Below are positions 40,751-50,223 of a DNA stretch of 64,000 bases, in pieces. The DNA is taken from the NCBI RefSeq assembly GCF_014639235.1, contig NZ_BMFU01000001.1, positions 248,001 to 312,000 on the forward strand, given 5' to 3'. The notes under the pieces were generated by a model, which worked only from the letters and a program-made list of their open reading frames with translations, did no database searches and was not told the DNA's origin. The position numbers and the translations under genes are program-made. Numbering within the stretch: the stretch's first letter is position 1; every line of letters begins with the position of its first letter. This stretch comes from Paenibacillus silvae. GTDB lineage: Bacteria; Bacillota; Bacilli; Paenibacillales; Paenibacillaceae.

Positions 40751-41557
40751 TTATCCTTTCAATTGTGCCACAAAGTTGCGAATTTGCAACAGTCCCGCCT
40801 CGCGTGTATCCGAATTTTCAAGCAGCGGTATCGCTTCCTCCACCTGGCGCACAATGGCACTGCCCACTACAACACCATCACAAATGCGGGAGAAGTGTTT
40901 CACCTGTTCGTGACTTGAGATGCCGAATCCAACGGCAACCGGAAGATCAGTCAACCCTTTTACCACTTCAATAAAGCTTTCTACACCATCAAAAAAGGAT
41001 GCGCGTTCTCCCGTTACACCCAGGGAAGAGACACAATAGATAAATCCGCGCGCGCCGGTAACAATTCGTTCAATCCGTGCATTGGATGTAGGCGCCACGA
41101 GTGGAACCAGATGCACCCCCGCCTGATCGGCACGGCGGCGCATGTCCTCTGCCTCTTCAATCGGCAGATCGGGAATAATCATACCGCTGATGTCATGTTT
41201 GACCAACTCGTCAAAAAATACATCCAGCCCGGTCTGCAGCACAGGGTTATAATACGTAAACAGAACAAAAGGCAATTTCACACCTGCCGCACGAGCTTTC
41301 GCCGCAGTCTCCATCACGGTGCGAATCGTAATTTGACTTTTCAATGCACGTTCAGAAGCACGCTGAATAACAGGTCCATCGGCCAGCGGATCGGAATACG
41401 GAACACCGAGTTCCAGAATATCTGCTCCAGCCTGTTCGAGCTGTTTAATGATATCTATCGTTGTATCCACATCGGGATCACCAACGGTCAGAAACGGGAT
41501 AAGTGCTGTACGATTTTGTTCTTTTAATTGCTGGAAGGTCTGATCCATCAGATTCAT
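40751..41557 (-). CDS. trpA: Tryptophan synthase alpha chain
   Basis: Cleaves indole-3-glycerol phosphate to indole, which passes to TrpB. The 268-residue TIM barrel has LELGVPYSDPLADGPVIQ (catalytic Glu and Asp region), LPIEEAEDMR and the phosphate-binding VGFGISSHEQV. It overlaps trpB by one base. Confidence 0.97.
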   Translation of the reverse strand: MNLMDQTFQQLKEQNRTALIPFLTVGDPDVDTTIDIIKQLEQAGADILELGVPYSDPLADGPVIQRASERALKSQITIRTVMETAAKARAAGVKLPFVLFTYYNPVLQTGLDVFFDELVKHDISGMIIPDLPIEEAEDMRRRADQAGVHLVPLVAPTSNARIERIVTGARGFIYCVSSLGVTGERASFFDGVESFIEVVKGLTDLPVAVGFGISSHEQVKHFSRICDGVVVGSAIVRQVEEAIPLLENSDTREAGLLQIRNFVAQLKG

Positions 41558-42753
41558 TACAAGTTACCTCCCGTATATTTCATAATGGACTCTACATCTT
41601 TATCTCCGCGCCCGGACAGACAGATCACGATAACATCCTCTGCAGACATTTCAGGTGCAAGCTTCACAACCTGAGCGACCGCGTGAGCCGACTCCAGTGC
41701 AGGAATAATGCCCTCCGTACGGCTTAACAGTTGCAATGCATCCAAAGCTTCCTGATCCGTGATCGGGACATATTGTGCACGCTTGATGTCCTTGAGATAC
41801 GAGTGCTCCGGTCCAACCCCCGGATAATCCAGCCCTGCGGAGATCGAGTGTGCAGGCTGTACCTGACCATACTCATCCTGCAGCAGATAACTCATGGAGC
41901 CCTGGAATACACCGTGTGTACCTTTACTCATCGTTGCCGCATGGTACTCGGTATCGACCCCTTTCCCCGCTGCCTCAACACCAACCAGCTTCACAGCCTC
42001 ATCCCCGATAAAAGGATAGAACATACCGATGGCGTTACTGCCGCCACCAACAGCTGCAACGATGACATCAGGCAGCCGCCCTTCGATCTCCTGAATCTGA
42101 CGTCGTGTCTCATCACCAATAATACGTTGGAAATTACGCACCATCATCGGGTAAGGGTGTGGACCAACAACGGAGCCAAGTACATAGAAAGTATCCTCCA
42201 CATGACTAACCCAGTAGCGCAATGCTTCGTTACCTGCATCTTTCAGTGTGCGTGTGCCAGAGGTCACCGGAATGACTTCTGCCCCCAGCAATTTCATTCG
42301 GAATACGTTCAGCTGCTGCCGCTCTGTATCTTCCTCACCCATAAATACTTTGCACTCCAGACCCAGCAGTGCGGCTACAGTTGCTGTTGCAACGCCATGC
42401 TGTCCTGCGCCAGTCTCGGCAATAACTTTCTTTTTGCCCATACGTTTGGCAAGCAGCCCTTGTCCAATCGCATTGTTGATTTTATGAGCGCCGGTATGAT
42501 TCAAGTCTTCCCGTTTCAAATAGATTTTGGGTCCGCCCAGATGGCGGGACAGCTGCTCTGCATAATAGAGTGGGGTCTCCCGTCCAGAGTATTCACTCAG
42601 TAAATAGTTCAGTTCCTTGTTAAACTCCTCATCTTCAGAAAAACGGCTGTACGCTTCCTCCAGTTCGATCAGAGCGTTCATTAGTGTCTCGGGTACAAAA
42701 CGGCCTCCGAACGGACCGAAACGCCCATGCTGATCCGGCAATTGATGTGTCAT
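41557..42753 (-). CDS. trpB: Tryptophan synthase beta chain
   Basis: PLP enzyme joining indole and serine. It has 398 residues with PLP lysine in LNHTGAHKINNAIGQ, the ammonium/Glu motif AETGAGQHGVATA and phosphate loop GGGSNAIGMF. It overlaps trpF by 4 nt and trpA by one base. Confidence 0.98.
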   Translation of the reverse strand: MTHQLPDQHGRFGPFGGRFVPETLMNALIELEEAYSRFSEDEEFNKELNYLLSEYSGRETPLYYAEQLSRHLGGPKIYLKREDLNHTGAHKINNAIGQGLLAKRMGKKKVIAETGAGQHGVATATVAALLGLECKVFMGEEDTERQQLNVFRMKLLGAEVIPVTSGTRTLKDAGNEALRYWVSHVEDTFYVLGSVVGPHPYPMMVRNFQRIIGDETRRQIQEIEGRLPDVIVAAVGGGSNAIGMFYPFIGDEAVKLVGVEAAGKGVDTEYHAATMSKGTHGVFQGSMSYLLQDEYGQVQPAHSISAGLDYPGVGPEHSYLKDIKRAQYVPITDQEALDALQLLSRTEGIIPALESAHAVAQVVKLAPEMSAEDVIVICLSGRGDKDVESIMKYTGGNL

Positions 42754-43490
42754 GCCTGCTTCACCCTTTCAACAAATGCTTTAATTTTGGTTATATCTTT
42801 AAGACCTTCCGTCTCCACGCCGCTTGAGACATCTACGCCGTAAGGTCTGTACGTTCGTATTAATTGCTGTACATTTTCTGCCTGAAGTCCTCCGGCCACC
42901 AACAACGCAATGCCATGCTGATCAGCCCAGTTCGCATACGCAGGTATGCGCTCCCAGGCAAATGTTTTGCCAGAGCCGCCGCCATACAGCGGATCAAAGG
43001 TGTCAAGCAATATTGCATCTATACAGCCTGCGTAAGCATTCAGACTATGCAGTGCTGTATGGTCCGCTTCTTGCCCTGATTCATCTTTAGGAAAAGAAAC
43101 TGCCTTGAATACGTGCGCATCCCAGCGCTCTTTCACTTGTTTACAAAATGCAGCACTTTCCTGTCCATGCAGCTGGATTACATCCAGGGGAGCGGTTTGC
43201 ATCACATACTCCAGTTCTTGAAGTGTCGGATTCACAAACACACCCGCAAGTTTTGGCCTCTCTTCAGTCGACCACTCAAACAAAACCGTTCTCAGCTCTG
43301 CGGCCTGCTCAGGCGTAATTTGACGTCTGGAATTGGCAAACACAACCCCAATGAAGTCCACAGGCAAGTTTATCATTGATTTTAGCACTTCAACGTCCTG
43401 AAGTCCACATATTTTTACGGCCGCTGGAAGCAAGGGTTCCTGCTCCCCTGTACGGCGGCCTGCTTGACCAGATACCGAATTATTCATCAT
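42750..43490 (-). CDS. trpF: Phosphoribosylanthranilate isomerase
   Basis: Third step of the tryptophan pathway. It is a TIM barrel with the catalytic Cys motif VKICGLQD, VFANSRRQIT, and the second phosphate/Asp region LLDTFDPLYGGGSGKTF. It has 246 residues, about 20 more than usual because of a polar N-terminal extension (residues 1-23). Its start overlaps trpC by 4 nt. Confidence 0.95.
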   Translation of the reverse strand: MMNNSVSGQAGRRTGEQEPLLPAAVKICGLQDVEVLKSMINLPVDFIGVVFANSRRQITPEQAAELRTVLFEWSTEERPKLAGVFVNPTLQELEYVMQTAPLDVIQLHGQESAAFCKQVKERWDAHVFKAVSFPKDESGQEADHTALHSLNAYAGCIDAILLDTFDPLYGGGSGKTFAWERIPAYANWADQHGIALLVAGGLQAENVQQLIRTYRPYGVDVSSGVETEGLKDITKIKAFVERVKQA

Positions 43491-44275
43491 TTTGGCCCCA
43501 TCAAGTCGTATACAGCGGCTTCCACATCTGGTTTGCGCATAAGATGCTCTCCAACGAGAATACCGTGAACTCCTGCCTCAATCAGCGGTTTTGTAGATGC
43601 AGCTCCATCAATTCCGCTTTCGCTGATCAGCGTTACATGGGATGGAATCAGCTCCATCAGATCCAGCGTTGTATTCAGACTGGTTTCGAACGTTTTCAGA
43701 TTCCGGTTATTGATGCCTACAAGTGTTGCATCTGGGATCTCCAGTACCGTTTCCAGCTCGGCCCGGTCATGTACTTCAATCAAAGCGTCCAGTCCAATGC
43801 TTTTGGCAAACGTCAAATATTGACGAATCTGCTGCGGTGTGAGAATGCTCGCAATCAACAGAATAGCGTCTGCTCCCAGCAATCTCGCTTCAGCAATCTG
43901 CTTCTCGTCAATCATAAAGTCCTTGCGTAGCAGCGGAATGTTCACCGCCTGATGAATGGCCTGTAAATATTCGTTGCTGCCTTGAAAATAAGAAACGTCC
44001 GTCAGCACGGATATACAATCCGCCCCTGCCCGTTCATACGCAGAAGCAATATCCACCGGATGAAAATCCGGACGGATTAATCCTTTGGAGGGTGAGGCTT
44101 TCTTCACTTCAGCGATCAGCCCCAGCTTCCGATTCCGTCTGCTGGACAGCGCCTGTTCAAATCCGCGTGTTGCGGGTAATTGCTCAATCTTCTGAAGCGC
44201 TTCATCCATATGAAAAGTCTGTGCAAGCACCTCAACTTCTTTATGTTTTGTTGCTACAATGCGATCAAGATACAT
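43487..44275 (-). CDS. trpC: Indole-3-glycerol phosphate synthase
   Basis: Ring-closure step of tryptophan synthesis. The 262-residue barrel has AEVKKASPSKGLI (catalytic Lys), LTDVSYFQGS, LLRKDFMID and VGINNRNLKTF, all normal. It starts 11 nt inside the end of trpD. Confidence 0.97.
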   Translation of the reverse strand: MYLDRIVATKHKEVEVLAQTFHMDEALQKIEQLPATRGFEQALSSRRNRKLGLIAEVKKASPSKGLIRPDFHPVDIASAYERAGADCISVLTDVSYFQGSNEYLQAIHQAVNIPLLRKDFMIDEKQIAEARLLGADAILLIASILTPQQIRQYLTFAKSIGLDALIEVHDRAELETVLEIPDATLVGINNRNLKTFETSLNTTLDLMELIPSHVTLISESGIDGAASTKPLIEAGVHGILVGEHLMRKPDVEAAVYDLMGPK

Positions 44276-45356
44276 GATTGTACGCCTCCGTTGTATGAAT
44301 TAACTGTGCCAGCTTACTGGCAGCTTTACCGGAATCCACTGCGTCAGCAGCGATTTTAACGCCGTCTGCAATGCTGTCCGCAAGGCCGGATACGTAGATA
44401 CACGCCCCTGCATTCAGCAGCACAACATCCCGGTAAGCACTGCGTTCACCCTGGAAGATCCGATGTATAATTTCGGCGTTCTGTGCCGCATCTCCTCCAA
44501 GCACCGCATCCAGCGGATGCAAAGAAAGCCCCATATCGCGCGGATCAATGTCATACGTGCGCACTTCCCCGTTCCGCAGCTCGGAAACCTGAGTGGGTGC
44601 AGAGATACTGATCTCGTCCAGCCCGTCATGACTCGCTACGACCAGCGCCCGTTTTAGACCGAGGCGGTTCAGCACTTCCGCAATCATTGGAGTACGGGAT
44701 CGGTCATAGAGCCCTAGCAATTGCCGATCTGCACCCGCCGGGTTCGTTAACGGGCCAAGCATATTGAAAATAGTCCGCACGCCCAGCTCTTTTCTCGGTG
44801 CTGCTGCATGCCGCATGGACGGATGGTAAACCTGGGCAAAACAGAAGCAGATTCCGATCTCATCCAGACATTGTCTGGCCTGCTCCCCATTCAGATGAAT
44901 GTTAACACCGAGCGCTTCCAATACGTCCGCACTGCCGGCTTTGCCGGAGGCAGAACGATTGCCATGTTTGGCTACCCGAACCGATACCGCTGAAGCAATA
45001 ATAGCCGATGCTGTCGAAATATTGAATTTGTGAATGCCTGATCCACCTGTACCGCACGTATCCAGCAACCCTCTGCCATCCGTCAATATTCGTCCACCTT
45101 GTCCGCGCATCGCTTGGGCAAAGCCGGTGATCTCTTCCACCGTTTCCCCCTTCATGCGCAGCGCCATCAGCAACCCCCCGATTTGAGCCGGAGTCGCTTC
45201 ACCTTTCATGATCGAATACATCAGCTCACGTGCCTCGTCCTGCTCGAGATGACGTCCTTCCAGAATTTTGGCGAGGCCTTGCTTCATTCCTTCTTCATGG
45301 GATATGGATGCTTGCTCTACCACCCTTTGGTCTTTCAAGATCGGGTTCACGTTCAT
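44265..45356 (-). CDS. trpD: Anthranilate phosphoribosyltransferase
   Basis: Joins anthranilate with PRPP. It has the PRPP motif DTCGTGGSGIHKFNIST, KHGNRSASGKAGSADVLEAL and the anthranilate-site region of type III PRTases. It has 363 residues with an N-terminal extension of about 22 residues before the usual MKQGLAKIL; ATG 45356 is supported by AGAGGAG 9 nt upstream. It follows trpE by 17 nt. Confidence 0.96.
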   Translation of the reverse strand: MNVNPILKDQRVVEQASISHEEGMKQGLAKILEGRHLEQDEARELMYSIMKGEATPAQIGGLLMALRMKGETVEEITGFAQAMRGQGGRILTDGRGLLDTCGTGGSGIHKFNISTASAIIASAVSVRVAKHGNRSASGKAGSADVLEALGVNIHLNGEQARQCLDEIGICFCFAQVYHPSMRHAAAPRKELGVRTIFNMLGPLTNPAGADRQLLGLYDRSRTPMIAEVLNRLGLKRALVVASHDGLDEISISAPTQVSELRNGEVRTYDIDPRDMGLSLHPLDAVLGGDAAQNAEIIHRIFQGERSAYRDVVLLNAGACIYVSGLADSIADGVKIAADAVDSGKAASKLAQLIHTTEAYNHVS

Positions 45357-45373
45357 GTCCAGTCTCTCCTCTC

Positions 45374-46942
45374 TTAGTTCGTTGCAGATGTTGGTGTGAC
45401 AAAATAATCAGCATTAGCCAGACTTAACTTGCGATCAGCGGCTTTTACCGGGAACATTGCTTCCGCTGTGCGAATCGCCTTTAACAAAGCTTTGGCTTTG
45501 TTCACGGTCTCTTCATATTCCTTCTCAGGCACGGAATCCCATACGATTCCTGCACCGGCCTGCACATATGCTTTTCCTTTTTTGAAAATAATCGTGCGAA
45601 TCGTAATACACGCATCCATGTTTCCCGAGAAACCAAGATAACCGATCGCTCCGGCGTAGGCCCCGCGTGCCTCTTTTTCCAGTTCCGCTATAATCTCCAT
45701 CGCACGCAGCTTCGGCGCTCCAGATACCGTTCCAGCTGGCAAGCAGGAGAGGAAGGCATCGAAGAAGTCCTTGTCTTCTCTGAGCTCACCTGTAACGTTC
45801 GATACCATATGCATGACGTGAGAATAACGCTCGATTTCCATAAACATGTCACATTTCACACTGCCAAAAGTAGACACCCGACCCAGATCATTTCTTCCCA
45901 GATCAACCAGCATGAGATGTTCTGCACGTTCCTTCTCATCCTGCAGCAAGTCTGCCGCAAGTGCGCGATCCTCTGCCTCTGTTGCTCCCCTAGGCCGTGT
46001 ACCTGCTATTGGACGTGTGTCTACGCGGTTGCCATCCACCTTGACGAGCGCCTCTGGCGACGTTCCAACGATAATCTCATCATCCATTTTCAAATAATAC
46101 ATATAAGGCGACGGATTCAGCGTCCGCAGTACACGATACACATGTAAAGGCGAAATTTCCGTATCAATATGGAAGCGCTGGGACAGCACCACCTGAAAAA
46201 TATCGCCTGCGCGGATATACTCTTTAGCCTGCTCCACATTATCTATAAATTGTTCTTTGGTCAGATTGGAACGAATGTCTCCAAGCTCCACATCGCCCGG
46301 AATCGAACGCGGATTCAGGTTTTCACCCGGTCCTTGCTGCTGCAACCGCTCTGCCGCCAGTTCAAGCTTCTCGGAAGTAGCTGCGTATGCCTGACGGATA
46401 TCTTCATCCGTTGCCCCGTCCTTAACGTGAACATTGCCAACAAGCAGCATATGCTGCTTCACGTGGTCAAACACAACGATGTGGTCGCAGAACATAAAAC
46501 GAATGTCATCCATATTGAGATCATCCAGCGCGTGAGCGGGGAGCTTCTCATAATATTGCAGCAGATCATATCCAAAAAATCCAATTGCACCGCCGGTAAA
46601 GGGGGGAAGGTCATCCTGCTTCGGACTCCGATATTTGCGAAGCAGTGCTTTGAGCTCTTCGATCGGCTTGCCAGGCAACTCGCGAGTTTTTCCTGCTTCC
46701 TCCACCACGATGCGGCCTTTTTTGCCTGAAATCATCAGGAACGGATCTGTACCGATGAAGGAGTATCTGGCCCACTGAATGCCTCCCTCTACACTTTCGA
46801 GCAGGAATGCACGGTCATTATCCGCATAACGACGGAATATACGAATTGGCGTCTCCATATCAGCCAAAATTCGTTTGACAACCGGAATCAGATTATACTC
46901 ACTTGCCATTTTCAGTACCTGATCAACGTTTGGCGTTATCAT
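45374..46942 (-). CDS. trpE: Anthranilate synthase component I
   Basis: Converts chorismate to anthranilate with the amidotransferase subunit. It has 522 residues: tryptophan-binding N-terminus with FLLESVEGG, chorismate-binding C-terminal domain with GTSPEALVKV, DLGRNDLGRVS and CLPAGTVSGAPKLRAMEII. ATG 46942 has AAGGGA 8-9 nt upstream. No trpG follows; as in B. subtilis the glutamine amidotransferase is presumably supplied by a pabA/trpG outside this window. Confidence 0.97.
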   Translation of the reverse strand: MITPNVDQVLKMASEYNLIPVVKRILADMETPIRIFRRYADNDRAFLLESVEGGIQWARYSFIGTDPFLMISGKKGRIVVEEAGKTRELPGKPIEELKALLRKYRSPKQDDLPPFTGGAIGFFGYDLLQYYEKLPAHALDDLNMDDIRFMFCDHIVVFDHVKQHMLLVGNVHVKDGATDEDIRQAYAATSEKLELAAERLQQQGPGENLNPRSIPGDVELGDIRSNLTKEQFIDNVEQAKEYIRAGDIFQVVLSQRFHIDTEISPLHVYRVLRTLNPSPYMYYLKMDDEIIVGTSPEALVKVDGNRVDTRPIAGTRPRGATEAEDRALAADLLQDEKERAEHLMLVDLGRNDLGRVSTFGSVKCDMFMEIERYSHVMHMVSNVTGELREDKDFFDAFLSCLPAGTVSGAPKLRAMEIIAELEKEARGAYAGAIGYLGFSGNMDACITIRTIIFKKGKAYVQAGAGIVWDSVPEKEYEETVNKAKALLKAIRTAEAMFPVKAADRKLSLANADYFVTPTSATN

Positions 46943-47034
46943 CAGATCACGTCCCTTCAGACTATTGTAATTTTTTTATAGCTTTTTATTGTAACTTTTT
47001 GATTGATTTCAAAGGTAGAAGACTGTTATACGAC

Positions 47035-47060
47035 AAAAAACCTCTACCATCAGGTAGAGG
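47035..47060 (-). terminator. Intrinsic terminator in the trp leader, likely attenuator
   Basis: Minus strand CCTCTACC-TGAT-GGTAGAGG followed by six T, 93 nt before trpE. A 6-nt piece of the TRAP site (GTAGAG at 47456-47461) can pair with its left arm, so TRAP binding could free the terminator; this is inference. Confidence 0.75.
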
Positions 47061-47406
47061 TTTGATTTAATAAGCTGTATTCAGGCATGCTGCTTCATAA
47101 ATAACAAGTCCCTATACTTCCGCTTAAGGATAAATATCAGGCTACTGATCCATATTACCGCATGGTTTCAGATATTGTTATAGAGAGAACATCATCCTGA
47201 TAACATCTCTTTCGCCATCATCTTTACGAATGCAAAACAACAAGCTGCAATGATGATGTAGAAATCATGTGAAATGTTACTTCATGATATGTGAATAAAC
47301 AATGTCCTCTTGAACATGTCTACTCTCTCTTCCTGTACTTGCCCTTAGCACGACGTACCGTGAATGCGTTGACCGATTTCAGATGCATCGGCTACCAAAC
47401 ACTGGA
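47061..47406 (-). promoter_or_regulatory. Long untranslated trp leader between the TRAP site and the attenuator
   Basis: About 345 nt with no good ORF. Small hairpins are visible (for example CCGAT...ATCGG close to the TRAP site and ATCATG...CATGAT near 47280-47305). Its length is unusual, since the B. subtilis trp leader is about 200 nt in total. Confidence 0.5.
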
Positions 47407-47463
47407 CTCTGCTATATACTCAACTATACTCAGCTGCTCTCAGCTCAATCTCAGGCTCTACTC
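47407..47463 (-). promoter_or_regulatory. TRAP (MtrB) binding site: eleven NAG triplets
   Basis: On the minus strand eleven triplets occur at regular spacing, first bases at 47463, 47458, 47452, 47446, 47441, 47436, 47431, 47426, 47421, 47414 and 47409: eight GAG, two TAG and one CAG, separated by 2-4 nt. TRAP is an 11-mer that wraps RNA with this pattern. The mtrB gene is in the window. Confidence 0.88.
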
Positions 47464-47474
47464 AACTTTTTCTC

Positions 47475-47503
47475 ACTATACATGATATTTGTCACTTTGA
47501 CAA
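47475..47503 (-). promoter_or_regulatory. Sigma-A promoter of the trp operon
   Basis: Minus strand TTGTCA (47498-47503), 17-nt spacer, TATAGT (47475-47480). Predicted start near 47468, only about five bases before the first TRAP triplet. The promoter lies just past the aroH stop. Confidence 0.85.
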
Positions 47504-47522
47504 CCATTGCCGTTCAAAAAAC

Positions 47523-47891
47523 TTATCGTGCAGCCAGATCAGGGCGCAGTGCCTGCGCACCGTTCAGGTATACGTGATGGATCTCGTTCTGCGCTTTGGT
47601 TGTATTCACATGCACCATGAAACGGATACACTTCGCCAAGGCCCCTTCTACAGGCACCTCCAGTGCACACATCAGAGGTACAAGCTCCCAGCCATCCAGT
47701 TGACGGATCACCTTTGCGGGAAAAGCCGCATCCAGATCTCCGGTCATCGTAATCCATACACTGCAGATGTCTTCCGGTACAATCTTGTTCCGGTCCACAA
47801 TCTCCTGCAGCAGCACGGCCGTTTCTTTCAAAATCTCTTCTTCATTATTTTGCGTGACTGTCGTCGCCCCGCGAATTCCCCGTGTAACCAT
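47523..47891 (-). CDS. aroH: Chorismate mutase, AroH type
   Basis: Monofunctional trimeric chorismate mutase producing prephenate. It is a 122-residue protein very like the B. subtilis AroH: RGIRGATTV at the N-terminus (Arg of the active site), EDICSVWITMTGDLDAAFPA, LDGWELVPLMCALE, CIRFMVHVNT and HVYLNGAQALRPDL. The ATG at 47891 is used rather than the upstream 47930 because of AGGGAG at good spacing and the family N-terminus. It starts 4 nt after aroB. Confidence 0.96.
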   Translation of the reverse strand: MVTRGIRGATTVTQNNEEEILKETAVLLQEIVDRNKIVPEDICSVWITMTGDLDAAFPAKVIRQLDGWELVPLMCALEVPVEGALAKCIRFMVHVNTTKAQNEIHHVYLNGAQALRPDLAAR

Positions 47892-47895
47892 TGCT

Positions 47896-48990
47896 TTATT
47901 CTCCCTTCCTGAGAAGCTCGATAACTTCACGCACTGCCGTCACCGGTACATCCTTCACGATTCGGGCTGCTCCAATCCGATCAGGAACAATAAAGACCAT
48001 GTGACCTTCACGGAATTTCTTGTCGTGCATCATCGCTTCCATCAAAGCATCCGTACCCAGATGTTCAGGCAGCGTTACCGGGAGGCGGAGTGCACGCAGC
48101 ATGCGCACCGTCTCATCATACAGGCCTGCTGGCGCTCCAAGCTTCTCTCCTAACAGAGCTGAACCAGCCATGCCGATCGAAATCGCTTCTCCGTGCAAAA
48201 ATTCACCGTATCCGGCAATCGCTTCAATCGCATGTCCGATCGTATGCCCCAGGTTCAAGAGTGCACGTTCTCCGTTTTCACGTTCATCATTAGAAACAAT
48301 CTCTGCTTTGATGCTGCATCCGCGTTCGAGACCGTAGCCGAGTGTGTCCGGATCAAGCGCAAGCAGCGCCTCAGCATGCTCTTCACACCAATGAGCGAAG
48401 GCTTCGTCACGAATCAGCCCATGTTTGAGCATTTCAGATAAACCTGCTGAAACATCTCTTGGCGGCAAGGACTGCAAGGTATCTACATCATAGAGCACAA
48501 GCTCCGGCTGATGAAAAGCACCAATCATATTTTTGGCAAGCGGATGATTCACCGCCACTTTACCTCCAACGCTGCTGTCATGAGCAAGAATCGTTGTTGG
48601 AATCTGAACAAACTTGACGCCTCGCATATATGTAGCAGCCACAAAACCAGCCAGGTCACCGACAACCCCGCCCCCGAGAGCGAGGATCGCCGAGCTGCGG
48701 TCGAGTTTGCCTTCAATTGCCGCTGTCATCATGTCCTGATATACAGCAAGTGATTTGGAAGTTTCGCCAGCAGGAACGACCGCAGAAACGACGGCATATC
48801 CGGCACTACGCAGTGTCTGTTCCAATGCCGCCAAGTATTTCGGAGCCACATTTTCATCGGTGATGATCATCAGCGGACTTTTTTTGGTCAAGCCATATTG
48901 CTCGAAAAATTGTGGAGCTTGAGCCAGCAGGCCGCTGCCAATCAGGATCGGATACGAGCGTTCCCCGAGCTGCACTGTCAACTTTCGCAT
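47896..48990 (-). CDS. aroB: 3-dehydroquinate synthase
   Basis: Second step of the shikimate pathway, NAD- and metal-dependent. It has 364 residues with GGGVVGDLAGFVAATYMRG, the TTILAHDSSVGGKVAVN signature and the zinc-binding HTIGHAIEAIAGY near residue 250. ATG 48990 has GGAGAG 8 nt upstream; the open frame continues to 49104 inside aroC and is not used. Confidence 0.96.
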   Translation of the reverse strand: MRKLTVQLGERSYPILIGSGLLAQAPQFFEQYGLTKKSPLMIITDENVAPKYLAALEQTLRSAGYAVVSAVVPAGETSKSLAVYQDMMTAAIEGKLDRSSAILALGGGVVGDLAGFVAATYMRGVKFVQIPTTILAHDSSVGGKVAVNHPLAKNMIGAFHQPELVLYDVDTLQSLPPRDVSAGLSEMLKHGLIRDEAFAHWCEEHAEALLALDPDTLGYGLERGCSIKAEIVSNDERENGERALLNLGHTIGHAIEAIAGYGEFLHGEAISIGMAGSALLGEKLGAPAGLYDETVRMLRALRLPVTLPEHLGTDALMEAMMHDKKFREGHMVFIVPDRIGAARIVKDVPVTAVREVIELLRKGE

Positions 48991-48991
48991 A

Positions 48992-50161
48992 TTAATAGCT
49001 CTCCAATTGTGCCTGGTAGCTAGCAACGTTCGCCCGGATCTCCTCCATGGAATCCCCGCCGAATTTCTCCAGGAATGCCTTGGCAATTTCCCATGCAACA
49101 ACATGCTCCATTACCACGCTGGCTGCCGGAACCGCACAAGCATCGGAACGTTCAACCTGGGCTGTAAAAGCTTCTTTTGTATCAATGTCTACGCTTTGCA
49201 GCGGTTTGTACAAGGTTGGAATTGGCTTCATTACGCCGCGCACCACAACCGGCATGCCATTGGTCATACCGCCTTCGAATCCGCCCAAACGGTTTGTTGC
49301 CCGGTGGTAGCCGCGTTCTTCGGAATACAGAATCTCATCGTGCACCTGTGAACCGCGGATGGTACCTGCTTCAAAGCCAATCCCGATTTCCACACCTTTA
49401 AATGCGTTAATCGACATTACACCCTGAGCAATACGTGCATCCAGCTTGCGATCATATTGTACGTGACTTCCCAAACCGATAGGCACACCTTCAACGATAC
49501 ATTCGACGATCCCGCCGATGGAGTCACCCTCCTGCTTGATCTGATCAATGTAAGCTTCCATTTTTTTCTCGGTTTCGGCATCTGTCACGCGAACCGACGA
49601 AGCTTCTGTTACAGCGATCAGTTCGTCAATTGGGAGCTCTTGATAAGGTGCTTCAATCTCCCCGATGCGAATCACACGTCCTGCCACTTTAATGCCAAAC
49701 TCAGCCAGAAACTGTCGTGCAATTGCACCACATGCCACACGTACTGTTGTCTCGCGTGCACTGGAGCGTTCCAGAACGTTACGCAGATCTTTATGATTAT
49801 ACTTCAAGCCGCCGTTCAGATCGGCATGTCCAGGGCGCGGACGATGCACTCGGCGCTTCTCCTCATCACTGCCTTCGATCGGCTCAATGTTCATAATTTT
49901 CTGCCAATGCTTCCAGTCATTATTTTCAACAACGAGTGCTACGGGCGCACCTGTCGTATATCCGTGACGAATTCCGCCAACAAAATTGGCTTGGTCCTTC
50001 TCAATCTGCATCCGGCGTCCACGACCATAACCCTTTTGGCGGCGGTGAAGCTGGAAGTTCAATTCTTCAAAATCAATATTCAGGTTACTTGGCAACCCCT
50101 CAATAATTGCGGTCAATTGGGGTCCGTGCGTTTCCCCTGCGGTTAAATAACGTAAACTCAT
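48992..50161 (-). CDS. aroC: Chorismate synthase
   Basis: Last step of the shikimate pathway, FMN-dependent. It has 389 residues with GETHGPQLTAIIEGLPSNL (signature 1), RPGHADLNGGLKY, RSSARETTVRVACGAIAR and the C-terminal RSDACAVPAASVV. The start is ATG 50161 with AAAGGGGGA upstream. First gene of the aroC-aroB-aroH unit, known as aroF in older B. subtilis nomenclature. Confidence 0.97.
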   Translation of the reverse strand: MSLRYLTAGETHGPQLTAIIEGLPSNLNIDFEELNFQLHRRQKGYGRGRRMQIEKDQANFVGGIRHGYTTGAPVALVVENNDWKHWQKIMNIEPIEGSDEEKRRVHRPRPGHADLNGGLKYNHKDLRNVLERSSARETTVRVACGAIARQFLAEFGIKVAGRVIRIGEIEAPYQELPIDELIAVTEASSVRVTDAETEKKMEAYIDQIKQEGDSIGGIVECIVEGVPIGLGSHVQYDRKLDARIAQGVMSINAFKGVEIGIGFEAGTIRGSQVHDEILYSEERGYHRATNRLGGFEGGMTNGMPVVVRGVMKPIPTLYKPLQSVDIDTKEAFTAQVERSDACAVPAASVVMEHVVAWEIAKAFLEKFGGDSMEEIRANVASYQAQLESY

Positions 50162-50223
50162 AATACGTTCCCCCTTTAAACTGTTAAACTTCACATTGCT
50201 AAAATCCCATAATTTCTTTGCTT

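Noticed and set aside
39711..40913. 400-codon open frame on the + strand opposite hisC and trpA
   Set aside because: Antisense to two conserved enzymes, with no ribosome site.
46943..47522. T-box riboswitch in the trp leader
   Set aside because: No T-box antiterminator sequence (AGGGTGGNACCGCG) is present; the TRAP pattern explains the control.
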